Of a stretch of 39,542 nucleotides of DNA, positions 16,349-23,278 are shown piece by piece (position 1 is the first letter of the stretch; each line of letters opens with the position of its first letter). The DNA lies in assembly GCA_919901915.1 (NCBI GenBank), contig CAKKQB010000053.1:200-39741 (forward strand). The letters run 5' to 3'. Below the pieces are notes generated by a model, which ran no database searches, was not told where the DNA came from, and worked only from the letters and a program-made list of their open reading frames with translations. A program made the translations under genes and the position numbers. This DNA is from Omnitrophica bacterium GWA2_41_15. Lineage in GTDB: Bacteria; Omnitrophota; Gorgyraeia; Gygaellales; Profunditerraquicolaceae.

Positions 16349-17320
16349 TTATAGATTCGCCTTAATATTTGTGCCTAGAAATCTTTCTAGGCCTCCTGAT
16401 TCCTGAATCCAGCCGTTATGTAAACCTAGCTCTTCCATTACTGCCTGAGCATATTCATATTCTTCATAGGTTATGCGCCGAGAGAGCTCTCCTTTAATAT
16501 TAGGAGCTTTATGGCAAGGCTGATATTGACTCATTAGGCTTATATAAGTATCTTTTGAAATATTTTTGGCAATAAATTCCATTATTTTTTTTGTGCCCGC
16601 GATATCGCCGGGCAGGACTAAGTGCCTTATAATAAGCCCCCTAGTCAATATGCCTTTAGCGTCTATTTCAGCGATACCAACTTGTTCATGCATTTGCTTA
16701 ACTGATTCCTGGTTATACTTAGGATAATCCGGAGCGTGAGAATAACTATCTGCCTGTTTATTATCCGCGTAACGCATATCGGGAAGATAGATATCTACTA
16801 TGCCATCCAGCAGTTTTATAATCTCCGGCAGTTCGTAACCGCCGGTATTATACACCAAGGGTAAATTTAGGCCTTTGTCAATCGCGATTCGCAGGGACTT
16901 AAGAATCATCGGCATAATATGCGTGGGTGTAACCAGATTTATATTATGACAGCCAAATCGTTGTAATTCTAGCATAAATTGCGCTAGTTTTTCAGGGTCC
17001 ACTTCTTGGCCTACATCTTTTTGACTAAATTCATAGTTTTGACAATATACACACGCCATATTGCAGTGAGAAAAAAAGATTGTGCCTGAGCCTCGCGTGC
17101 CTGATATAACGGGTTCTTCTCCTCGATGCGTCATATAACTGTATACTTTGGGTTTTAGGCCTGTCTTGCAAAATCCCTCTTCATTTTTTAAGCGATTTAC
17201 TCCGCATTTACGCGGACAGATACAGCAAGATTCAAGCAAACTAAACGCTTTTTCTATCGCTTCATCTAAAGAACCATCTTGGGAAGATTTAAGGTATAAG
17301 GGGCGCATTTTTTGGGTCAT
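16349..17320 (-). CDS. Radical SAM protein, pyruvate-formate-lyase-activating-enzyme-like (COG1313 type)
   Basis: A 323-residue protein. An N-terminal CCICPRKCGVNR plus GFCKTG Cys cluster precedes the radical SAM motif CNMACVYCQN (CxxxCxxC) near residue 90, which binds the 4Fe-4S cluster that cleaves S-adenosylmethionine. NLVTPTHIM and LIIRHLVLPG are typical of this PflA-related group. No pyruvate formate-lyase or other glycyl-radical enzyme is in the window, so the partner is unknown. The ATG lies inside the left terminal repeat of the element at 17314-17578 and has no Shine-Dalgarno; the internal ATG at residue 5 is an alternative. Confidence 0.88.
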   Translation of the reverse strand: MTQKMRPLYLKSSQDGSLDEAIEKAFSLLESCCICPRKCGVNRLKNEEGFCKTGLKPKVYSYMTHRGEEPVISGTRGSGTIFFSHCNMACVYCQNYEFSQKDVGQEVDPEKLAQFMLELQRFGCHNINLVTPTHIMPMILKSLRIAIDKGLNLPLVYNTGGYELPEIIKLLDGIVDIYLPDMRYADNKQADSYSHAPDYPKYNQESVKQMHEQVGIAEIDAKGILTRGLIIRHLVLPGDIAGTKKIMEFIAKNISKDTYISLMSQYQPCHKAPNIKGELSRRITYEEYEYAQAVMEELGLHNGWIQESGGLERFLGTNIKANL

Positions 17321-17578
17321 TCGTATTTAAGGTTAAGAAATATCCCTAACTCTTTGATAAGCAACAGGATAACGAAAGTTTCTGTTTGCGCACGAAATTT
17401 TTTGCCGTGCGCTGCGGTTTACTCCTCGTTTCCGCAGTGACTTACGTAAGAAAGAAGTGCTTCAACTCGTCGTAAATCCTTGCGCGCTTATGGCAAAAAA
17501 ATTTCTAATTGTGCGCAAACTTCAAACTTTCGTTATCTGATAATTGTCACTCCTTACTACCTTAAATACGAAAGACCC
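17314..17578. mobile_element. MITE-like non-coding element with terminal inverted repeats
   Basis: The outer arms 17314-17332 and 17560-17578 both read GGGTC-TTCGTATTTAAGG (18 of 19 match). An inner pair near 17368-17412 and 17490-17537 shares GATAACGAAAGTTT, GTTTGCGCAC and AAATTTTTTGCC. No transposase or ORF of note lies inside. The left arm includes the start codon of the radical SAM gene, and the right arm ends 14 bases before the DUF4416 stop codon. It could be a MITE or a large structured RNA. Confidence 0.6.
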
Positions 17579-17591
17579 CATTTTTTTGTAT

Positions 17592-18128
17592 TTACGGTAA
17601 TTCGTTTTTTATCTGTTGCGCGTAAATATTTCTTATGTTATCAAATATTTCGAGGTATTCATTAGACGCGTAATCTGGGTAAGTCCATGTCCAGGGCTTA
17701 AAGGATTTATCTTCGTAAAAAAGGGTTACTTCCGCGTAGATACCCTTGTCTAAATATATGCGGTGTTTGTGGTCTTTGGTTGTAGCAAGAACGAGTTTTC
17801 CTAATTCCAGGTAACCCGGGTCAATGTTTATCAGGCGAACGGTTTTCTTTAGCAGGAACTTATCTTCAATTTTATTCGTAAAAATTTTTATTTTTGCTAT
17901 TGACTGCGGATAAATTAATTTTTTAAAACTAATGAATTTTCTTTTTAGGCCGGTTCCGAATTCTTTTTCATAATAATCGGTATATTTAAAAGGCAGAGTT
18001 TGGCTTTGGAAATCAATCGTCCCAAAACGTTTTTTTAAGATAGTTTTTACTTTTTCAAAAAAAACCTCTTCTTTAAAAATGAGACCGATAATTAGTTTTG
18101 TTGGGTTGCGTTTTTTTACTTTACCCAT
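17592..18128 (-). CDS. DUF4416-family protein
   Basis: A 178-residue protein. It contains PFKYTDYYEKEFGTGLKRKF, INIDPGYLELGKLVLATTKD, HRIYLDKGIYAEV and PWTWTYPDYAS, which I recognise as the conserved blocks of DUF4416. The length is typical. No biochemical function is established for the family. It is the last gene of a minus-strand operon after the zinc-ribbon and PilZ genes, with an 11-base gap to PilZ. Confidence 0.85.
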   Translation of the reverse strand: MGKVKKRNPTKLIIGLIFKEEVFFEKVKTILKKRFGTIDFQSQTLPFKYTDYYEKEFGTGLKRKFISFKKLIYPQSIAKIKIFTNKIEDKFLLKKTVRLINIDPGYLELGKLVLATTKDHKHRIYLDKGIYAEVTLFYEDKSFKPWTWTYPDYASNEYLEIFDNIRNIYAQQIKNELP

Positions 18129-18139
18129 AAAATAAAAGA

Positions 18140-18514
18140 TTACAACGGGACGGGCGAACTTGGGGGTATGAATTGGCTTATATAAAGGTTTATTTTTTTA
18201 CGTTGATTTTCCGAAATCTGATTAAAGAATATGGCGACATTAAAACCACTTTCTTTTTTTTCATCTTCTGTTCGAACCACTACGCCGATACATTTAATCA
18301 AAAGATTCTTATTGACTTTTTTAATTTTGACGGGCAGGCTTAATTTAACTGAAACCTTTGTAAATGGCGGGACATATTTTTTTAAGTGGCAGCAAACCCC
18401 TACACAGCTTACGTTTTTAGTAGTAGTGATAAAATCATATCCATTGACCGCTACTTTTATCGGTAAGTTGTGACCTATCCTCGGGTATAACCTTTTTTCA
18501 ACCTTCTTTCTCAT
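18140..18514 (-). CDS. PilZ-domain protein
   Basis: A 124-residue protein. EKRLYPRIGHNLPIKV near residue 6 provides the RxxxR arm and KNVSCVGVCCHL near residue 33 the NxSxxG arm of a c-di-GMP-binding PilZ domain. Its start overlaps the stop codon of the zinc-ribbon gene by 4 bases (ATGA), so the two are translationally coupled. It is the second PilZ protein of the window and diverges from the one at 7736-8098. Confidence 0.82.
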   Translation of the reverse strand: MRKKVEKRLYPRIGHNLPIKVAVNGYDFITTTKNVSCVGVCCHLKKYVPPFTKVSVKLSLPVKIKKVNKNLLIKCIGVVVRTEDEKKESGFNVAIFFNQISENQRKKINLYISQFIPPSSPVPL

Positions 18515-18696
18515 TTATTTTCTTGGCTGGATTTTTCTACAAATTTTTGGAAGCATCTTTTGTTACAATAAAATTTTCCGTTACGGTAATATCGTTTTAA
18601 TTTTTTTATAGGCTTGTTGCAACTTAAGCAGTTCGTTTGTTTTTCTATCTTTGGCTTCTCTTCCTGGGCGGCCGCTTTAACTTTTTCTGCTGGCAT
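18511..18696 (-). CDS. Small zinc-finger (TRASH/treble-clef-like) protein
   Basis: A 61-residue protein. CLSCNKPI followed by YYRNGKFYCNKRCF gives a CxxC...CxxxC metal site of the treble-clef or TRASH type. The N-terminal third is charged and Ala/Lys-rich. AAAGGA lies upstream of the ATG. It is the first gene after the strong promoter at 18752-18780. The function is unknown; a metal- or RNA-binding accessory role is possible. Confidence 0.7.
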   Translation of the reverse strand: MPAEKVKAAAQEEKPKIEKQTNCLSCNKPIKKLKRYYRNGKFYCNKRCFQKFVEKSSQENK

Positions 18697-18751
18697 CGTT
18701 TTATCCTTTCTTGAGCGTTTAATTTTATAATTCTATGCTTATTTCAAGCTA

Positions 18752-18780
18752 ACTATAACATATTTTTATGGGTATGTCAA
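18752..18780 (-). promoter_or_regulatory. Sigma70-type promoter of the zinc-ribbon/PilZ/DUF4416 operon
   Basis: TTGACA (18775-18780), a 17-base spacer, and TATAGT (18752-18757) form a near-consensus promoter 56 bases ahead of the zinc-ribbon start. Confidence 0.8.
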
Positions 18781-18783
18781 TTA

Positions 18784-18811
18784 TTTACAAATTTTTTATT
18801 TTTGGTATAAT
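18784..18811 (+). promoter_or_regulatory. Sigma70-type promoter of the GspB-like gene
   Basis: TTTACA (18784-18789), a 16-base spacer, and TATAAT (18806-18811). It is back to back with the minus-strand promoter, the two -35 boxes being 3 bases apart, so one regulator could touch both. Confidence 0.7.
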
Positions 18812-18847
18812 AAGTGGGCGCGTAAGTTATGGAATGAAGCGGCGCGC

Positions 18848-18873
18848 GTCACCCCGGCGAAAGCCGGGGTCCA
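18848..18873. repeat. REP-like palindrome, GTCACCCCGG family
   Basis: GTCACCCCGGC, GAAA, GCCGGGGTCCA: the cleanest copy of this repeat in the window. It lies in the 5' untranslated region of the GspB-like gene, 37 bases before its ATG. Confidence 0.75.
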
Positions 18874-18909
18874 AAGGTGTGTTGAAGAATTACTATGGGG
18901 GAATAAACA

Positions 18910-19500
18910 ATGAGCATAATATATGAGGTTTTAAAAAAGGTTGGAGAGTTAACGAGTATCCGGTCTTTAAAGGATGATTCTCAGAAAAAGGAGGAAGTAA
19001 ATAAGTCAAAAATCAAAACCTATATTATATACGTTGTTACAATTATTATTGGATTTGTAATAGCAAATTTCATTTTTAGTTATTTGAGCTCTCTTTTGAT
19101 CGTGCCTTACGCGAAAGGCTCTTCCGTGCCCCCTGCCGTTATTGTTAGCGCTGTTCCTGCCGCTAGAATTACTCTTATAGGTAATTCTACGGCCGGAGCG
19201 CCTGTGAAAGAAGAATTGTCCGCGCCCGCGAAAGAAACGCTTCCTATGACTATCTTGACCAGCCGAGGCCGAAATGCCCATGGAAATGTCGGAGCCCAAC
19301 CGGGTTCGGTCGAAAACAGGCTCTCGTTAACGTTAAATGGTATTTTTTTCGCGGAAGATAGTAATAGTTACGCTATTATAAATAATCAGATTGTAAAAGA
19401 AAAAGATATGATTGGAGATTCTATTGTAAAGCGGATTACCTTAAAAGAGGTAGAAGTTGAAACCGACGGCGTAAGTTTCAAGCTTTCAATTTCTCGTTAG
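18910..19500 (+). CDS. GspB-like inner-membrane protein (type II secretion/assembly-associated)
   Basis: A 196-residue protein and the only plus-strand gene here. A GGGGGA ribosome-binding signal precedes the ATG. A cytoplasmic N-terminus (~1-35) is followed by one membrane segment (~37-62), an Ala/Pro-rich linker (~70-125), and a C-terminal ~60-residue domain with LNGIFFAEDSNSYAIINNQIV, DMIGDSIVKRI and a closing VSFKLSI. That end resembles the periplasmic T2SSB/GspB domain, which supports the secretin-linked ATPase GspA. No other type II secretion gene is in the window, so GspC-like or pilus-assembly roles remain open. Confidence 0.6.
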   Translation: MSIIYEVLKKVGELTSIRSLKDDSQKKEEVNKSKIKTYIIYVVTIIIGFVIANFIFSYLSSLLIVPYAKGSSVPPAVIVSAVPAARITLIGNSTAGAPVKEELSAPAKETLPMTILTSRGRNAHGNVGAQPGSVENRLSLTLNGIFFAEDSNSYAIINNQIVKEKDMIGDSIVKRITLKEVEVETDGVSFKLSISR

Positions 19501-19511
19501 AAATCACTTTT

Positions 19512-19616
19512 GGGCGGGGACAAGCCTCGCCCCTACTACAAGCCTCTATCAATTCTGTAGGGGCTTGATTTATCAAGCCCGTGGTTATATCTTTGCGGGT
19601 CGGATAAATCCGACCC
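19512..19616. repeat. Cluster of three palindromes between convergent genes
   Basis: Three hairpins follow one another: GGGCGGGG/CGCCCC (19512-19533), GGGCTTGAT/ATCAAGCCC (19561-19580) and GGGTCGGAT/ATCCGACCC (19597-19616), each bordered by CCCCTAC or GTAGGGG. They lie between the ends of the GspB-like gene and aroB and may act as a two-way terminator. Confidence 0.65.
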
Positions 19617-19636
19617 CTACAAAGCCAAAGCCACAC

Positions 19637-20731
19637 TTAATTTTGCAACAACCTTTTTTTGATAGCTGCTTTTATTATCCCAATAGGTACATTTTTTACA
19701 ATTTGGGCCTTACCAATTCCCTTAATAAGAACAAGTCTATTTTTATCTCCAGTAAATTTTTTGTCGTGGTAATGCGCGTTTATTATATCATTTAAATTAA
19801 TCTTTTTTATCCGGGTAGGTAAACCTGCCATTAGTATTAAATCAGAAATTCTTTCGAAGATACGATTACTGATAAATCCCATTTTTCTGCTTATTTCTAT
19901 GGCAACAAGCATGCCTAAGGCTACAGCTTCGCCATGGCTGTAATGTTTGAAGTTAGATGCCGCTTCAATCGCGTGGCCCGCGGTATGGCCAAAATTTAAG
20001 ATTGTTCGTATCCCCTTTTCTTCTCTTTCGTCCATTTGGACTATTTTGGATTTGATCTGGCTAGCGCGTTGCACGATATGCTCCAGGGCAGAGTTTTTAC
20101 GCAGAAGGATATTTTTATAATTTTTTTCAAGATAAAGAAATAATTGCGGATCTTTTATCAGGGCGCACTTTATTACCTCTGAAAGCCCGCAGCATAATTG
20201 TCTTTGAGACAGGGTTTTAAGAAAGTTTATATCGCTAAGTACCAACCTAGGTTGATAGAAAGCGCCCACTAAGTTTTTGCCTTCCGGCAAATCAACCGCG
20301 GTTTTGCCGCCTATGCTAGAATCTACCTGTGCCAGTAATGTTGTGGGTATCTGTATATAAGGAATCCCCCGTTTGTAGATAGACGCCACAAACCCTGCCA
20401 AATCGCCAATTACGCCTCCGCCGAAGGCAATTATGAAAATTTTTCGCTTTATATCGTAACTGGCTAGATCTTTTATTACGCGAGAAACCTCTTCCAGGGA
20501 TTTACTTTTTTCGGTATCAGGCACTGTTTTAAACCGGACGCTAAATCCGCTTGCCTTAAGCGTCTTGCTTAACAGGCCGCCAAATTTATTTTTTACTAAT
20601 GGATTGGTAATTATATAAGCATCGAGGCCGATATTTAGGCAAGTAATATTTTTACCTAAAATATCTATCGCGCTGTTGCCGATAATTATATCGTAAGAAC
20701 GTTTTTTTAGGTTAACTTTTAAGGTATGCAT
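19637..20731 (-). CDS. aroB: 3-dehydroquinate synthase
   Basis: A 364-residue protein of the usual length. FGGGVIGDLAGFVAS (~103-117) is the NAD-binding signature. Glu185 (GLSEVIK), His249 (NFGHTAGHAIE) and His266 (SHGEA) are the zinc ligands, and the motif SSIGGKTAVDLPEGKN is intact. It converts DAHP to 3-dehydroquinate, the second shikimate step; aroQ for the next step is at 37662-38102. The ATG has no Shine-Dalgarno. The bases upstream are AAAAA and then the heptamer-repeat hairpin, which suggests coupling to the M50 gene or unusual initiation. Confidence 0.96.
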   Translation of the reverse strand: MHTLKVNLKKRSYDIIIGNSAIDILGKNITCLNIGLDAYIITNPLVKNKFGGLLSKTLKASGFSVRFKTVPDTEKSKSLEEVSRVIKDLASYDIKRKIFIIAFGGGVIGDLAGFVASIYKRGIPYIQIPTTLLAQVDSSIGGKTAVDLPEGKNLVGAFYQPRLVLSDINFLKTLSQRQLCCGLSEVIKCALIKDPQLFLYLEKNYKNILLRKNSALEHIVQRASQIKSKIVQMDEREEKGIRTILNFGHTAGHAIEAASNFKHYSHGEAVALGMLVAIEISRKMGFISNRIFERISDLILMAGLPTRIKKINLNDIINAHYHDKKFTGDKNRLVLIKGIGKAQIVKNVPIGIIKAAIKKRLLQN

Positions 20732-20735
20732 TTTT

Positions 20736-20828
20736 AGCGTAGAGCGTATAGCGTATAGCGTATAGCGTATAGCGTATAGTAAAAAAACTAAACGCTCTAC
20801 GTTACTCTACGCTCTACGCTATCCGCTA
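20736..20828. repeat. Inverted array of 7-bp repeats between the M50 gene and aroB
   Basis: On the plus strand, about five tandem GCGTATA units lead through a TAAAAAAAC loop to CTCTACG units in the opposite sense, giving a long imperfect hairpin. The array contains the TAG stop codon of the M50 gene and ends 4 bases from the aroB ATG. A sister array is at 22241-22307. Confidence 0.8.
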
Positions 20829-21451
20829 TTATATATTCCTAGTAAATTAAGTATAAACCCTGCTATGGGCCAGATGATATTTCCGATGACATTGAACCAG
20901 ATAAGACCCATGAGAAGAAAAAAGGAATATGGCTCAATAAGCGCGTATTTTTCAGAAAGATTATAGGGAAGTAATCCCATCAATACGCGAGAACCATCAA
21001 GAGGCGGAATCGGTATAAGATTAAAAACGCCCAAAACTACGTTTATGATAGCTAATCTTAGAAGAATTGGGTTTATAGTAGGTAAAGATATATTCCTAAC
21101 TATAATGCTTAGAATAACAGCAAAAATAAAATTTGCCAAAGGCCCGCTTAAGCCTACCCAGATGATATCTTTTTTGGGATTTCTTAACGCCCAGTAATTT
21201 ATGGGAACGGGTTTTGCCGCTCCAAATACAAACCGTCCTTGCGTGCTAATGAAAAGAAATAATGGTAAAATAAATGTCCAAATAACATCTATATGCGCTA
21301 ATGGATTAAGGGTTAGCCTGCCTGAATTTTTCGCGGTCGTGTCTCCTAATTTATACGCGGTTAAGGCATGCGAAAATTCATGCACGGTTACAGCGATAAT
21401 TAACAATCCAAAAGAAATAAAGAAAGAAATTAACAGTGTTATTAGGCTCAA
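20819..21451 (-). CDS. M50-family (site-2-type) membrane metalloprotease
   Basis: A 210-residue protein with about five membrane segments. His24-Glu-Phe-Ser-His28 is the HExxH zinc motif in the first segment and Asp152 in NLIPIPPLDG is the third ligand. This small rhomboid-like M50 group cleaves within the membrane; targets cannot be inferred. The start is TTG, overlapping the TGA of the SH3b gene, with GAGGTG just upstream. The last two residues and the stop codon come from the heptamer repeat that follows, so the repeat has rewritten the C-terminus. Confidence 0.88.
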   Translation of the reverse strand: MSLITLLISFFISFGLLIIAVTVHEFSHALTAYKLGDTTAKNSGRLTLNPLAHIDVIWTFILPLFLFISTQGRFVFGAAKPVPINYWALRNPKKDIIWVGLSGPLANFIFAVILSIIVRNISLPTINPILLRLAIINVVLGVFNLIPIPPLDGSRVLMGLLPYNLSEKYALIEPYSFFLLMGLIWFNVIGNIIWPIAGFILNLLGIYNSG

Positions 21452-22233
21452 TCCGTCACCTCTACTTTTTTGACATTAATAATAGGAGGGTTCAAGCTCT
21501 TTTTTTCTTGCCCTTCACTCAACTCTCCGGTTATTTTTACTTTTTGATAGTTAAAAGAATTAAGGCTTACTTCAGAGCTTTTTAGTAAATATAATTTTTT
21601 ATCTTTATCGATTAGTTTATGGGTGGCTACGCGTTTAAATGTTTTAGGCAGTATTACGCCTTCAATAGTTAAGATGAGCGTGTCATGAGTTTCTTTTGCC
21701 GCGGTATTGGCGGGTTCTTTTTGAGATTGGATTTTCTGGGACGACGGGATTTTTTTGACAAATTTTTTATTTATCCAACCAAAGCAATTCAGTGTGGGTT
21801 CGATCTCGTACCAGTCATCTTTTTCAGCTTTTATATATATTACGTCATCTTTTTTAGCCTTACCTATAATTGGTTCTGATTCAGAGGCTCCGAGCCTTAT
21901 ATTTACTATTTCTTTTAAGACTTTCGCGCTGCGGTATGAATTTTGTGTTTGAGTAGAAACGTAATCAACGCATTCAAGCAGATTTTTTTTTATGTAGGCA
22001 GAAGCATGCTTAGGGAGCAAGACTTTATACCAGTCGTAAAGCTCCGCGACTACATCAAGTTGAGAATTCTTATTAACAGCGCAGATAACTTGAGAACTTA
22101 TTGTTGAATCTGTTCTTATGTTTATATTATCAGCGCATAATTCGCCCAAAAAAGGAAAATCTTCTTGCGCGAAACAAGCGCCAAATAATAAAAGAATTGA
22201 TGTTGTTATGATAAAAATAGTTTTTAGCGGCAT
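21448..22233 (-). CDS. Exported protein with two SH3b domains
   Basis: A 261-residue protein with a signal peptide (residues 1-22, ending ACFAQED). Two bacterial SH3-like units follow: ADNINIRTDSTISSQVIC to ~70 and KEIVNIRLGASESEPIIGK to ~150, each with the NIR-then-turn pattern and a W-Y strand (DWYKV, DWYEI). The C-terminal ~80 residues are unassigned. Such domains usually bind peptidoglycan or peptides in the envelope. The gene overlaps the start of the M50 protease, so a periplasmic partner role is plausible. It has no Shine-Dalgarno, because the heptamer repeat abuts its start. Confidence 0.75.
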   Translation of the reverse strand: MPLKTIFIITTSILLLFGACFAQEDFPFLGELCADNINIRTDSTISSQVICAVNKNSQLDVVAELYDWYKVLLPKHASAYIKKNLLECVDYVSTQTQNSYRSAKVLKEIVNIRLGASESEPIIGKAKKDDVIYIKAEKDDWYEIEPTLNCFGWINKKFVKKIPSSQKIQSQKEPANTAAKETHDTLILTIEGVILPKTFKRVATHKLIDKDKKLYLLKSSEVSLNSFNYQKVKITGELSEGQEKKSLNPPIINVKKVEVTD

Positions 22234-22240
22234 ACAAGAT

Positions 22241-22307
22241 TAGCGGGTAGCGTATAGCGTTTAGCGTTTCTATTCGCTCTACGCTCTACGCTCTACGCTC
22301 TACGCTA
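22241..22307. repeat. Inverted array of 7-bp repeats between the small basic protein and SH3b genes
   Basis: Left arm TAGCGGGTAGCGTATAGCG..., loop TTTCTATT, right arm of about four CTCTACG units. On the minus strand the array begins with the TAG stop codon of the small basic protein and ends 7 bases before the SH3b ATG. It is the same design as 20736-20828. Confidence 0.8.
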
Positions 22308-22568
22308 TTTCTTCTCTCCACCTTTAGCGGCGGCGCCTTTGGTTGCTCCGCCCGCGGCGGCAGCGCCTTCAGCGGGAACAGCTGCTTTTTCCGTCTTTTC
22401 TTTTTTGATCTTGATTCTTAAGGCCTTAATCTTTGGCAGGTTATAAACGTTACTGCCCTCTTTCCACTGCCCTTTTTCCAGCATAATTCTTAAGCGCTCG
22501 CTGCGCTTTAACACGGACTTTTGTTTTTTGTTTTTGTCTGAAACAGCTAACGATGGGTGTATAGACAT
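22305..22568 (-). CDS. PVC-type small basic protein
   Basis: An 87-residue protein. The ATG at MSIHPSL is chosen because AGGAG lies 9-10 bases upstream; an upstream in-frame ATG has no such signal. MSIHPSLAV, LKRSERLRIMLEKGQWKEG and VYNLPKIKALRIK match the small, very basic protein reported from Chlamydiae, Verrucomicrobia and Planctomycetes (TIGR04137, from memory). The role is not settled; a ribosome or nucleic-acid association is suspected from its charge. The C-terminal ~28 residues, rich in Ala, Gly and Lys, look like an added low-complexity tail. The stop codon lies in the heptamer repeat. Confidence 0.8.
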   Translation of the reverse strand: MSIHPSLAVSDKNKKQKSVLKRSERLRIMLEKGQWKEGSNVYNLPKIKALRIKIKKEKTEKAAVPAEGAAAAGGATKGAAAKGGEKK

Positions 22569-22581
22569 TTTCTGATCTCCT

Positions 22582-23163
22582 TTACATTTGTTTGCGCCCT
22601 GTGGATTTAGGCGCTGTTTTTTTAATACAACAATCACGGTAAGTTTTTTTAAACTCTAACAAAGACGCTTGAGCTGTTTTTTTGTCTTTAAAGCCTCCTA
22701 CGCAAAGTACCAGATAATTCCCTTTAGATAAGATTATAGGGGTAATGCCTTTTGTTTTTAAGTTTGAGGCTTCTTTTTGCGCGCTGGCTTTCCCCTTGTA
22801 ACTAGCCAGTTGAATAATATAATTCGTTTCTGCCGTGAGAACGACAGGCTCCGCGGGGAGGGGGAGTTTTTTTGTGAGAGCGCTTTTAACCGTTGAGTTA
22901 ATAGGGGTTTTTTGCTGTGCTAGTGTTACTGTCGAGTTTATACGGGGAGCGGCATTATTTAGTAAAGGGATTCTCTTGCCTCTTTCGACGCCTAAGGAAA
23001 ATGAGATTATGCTAATAATCAATATGCCAACAACCAAAAGCGCCTTTTTTTCATAATTCCTCAAAAATTTGGCAAGAGGATTAATGCTTGCGTTGTTCTT
23101 TGTTTCAAGCGCTAAGCCAGAATCATTAAATAACTCTAATTGGCAATTATATGTTTTGTCCAT
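22582..23163 (-). CDS. SPOR-domain membrane protein
   Basis: A 193-residue protein. A ~40-residue cytoplasmic part precedes one membrane helix (~41-60), a ~50-residue linker, and a C-terminal SPOR domain (~110-185): NYIIQLASYKGKASAQKEASNLKTKG, then YLVLCVGGFKDKKTAQASL. SPOR domains bind denuded glycan strands at division sites, so the protein probably acts in the periplasm at the septum. It ends 13 bases before the small basic protein start. Confidence 0.85.
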   Translation of the reverse strand: MDKTYNCQLELFNDSGLALETKNNASINPLAKFLRNYEKKALLVVGILIISIISFSLGVERGKRIPLLNNAAPRINSTVTLAQQKTPINSTVKSALTKKLPLPAEPVVLTAETNYIIQLASYKGKASAQKEASNLKTKGITPIILSKGNYLVLCVGGFKDKKTAQASLLEFKKTYRDCCIKKTAPKSTGRKQM

Positions 23164-23191
23164 GGTATTATTTTTTGGTAGTTAAAGTTTC

Positions 23192-23262
23192 TTTAGATCC
23201 CTCGGCTCCCTTCGGTCGCTCGGGATGACAAAAGGTTCCTTCGGTCGCTCGGGATGACAAAT
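23192..23262. repeat. REP-like TTCGGTCGCTCGGGATGAC repeat, one full and one partial copy
   Basis: A 41-base unit (23192-23232) beginning TTTAGATCCCTCGG and ending CGGGATGACAAA, then a truncated second copy (23238-23262). Near-identical full units are at 29129-29169 and 35500-35540. Confidence 0.8.
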
Positions 23263-23278
23263 TGGCAGTTAAGGCCTC

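Noticed and set aside
20736-20828. Possible CRISPR-like array
   Set aside because: The 7-bp units are directly tandem without spacers, and they invert into a hairpin; no cas genes are present.
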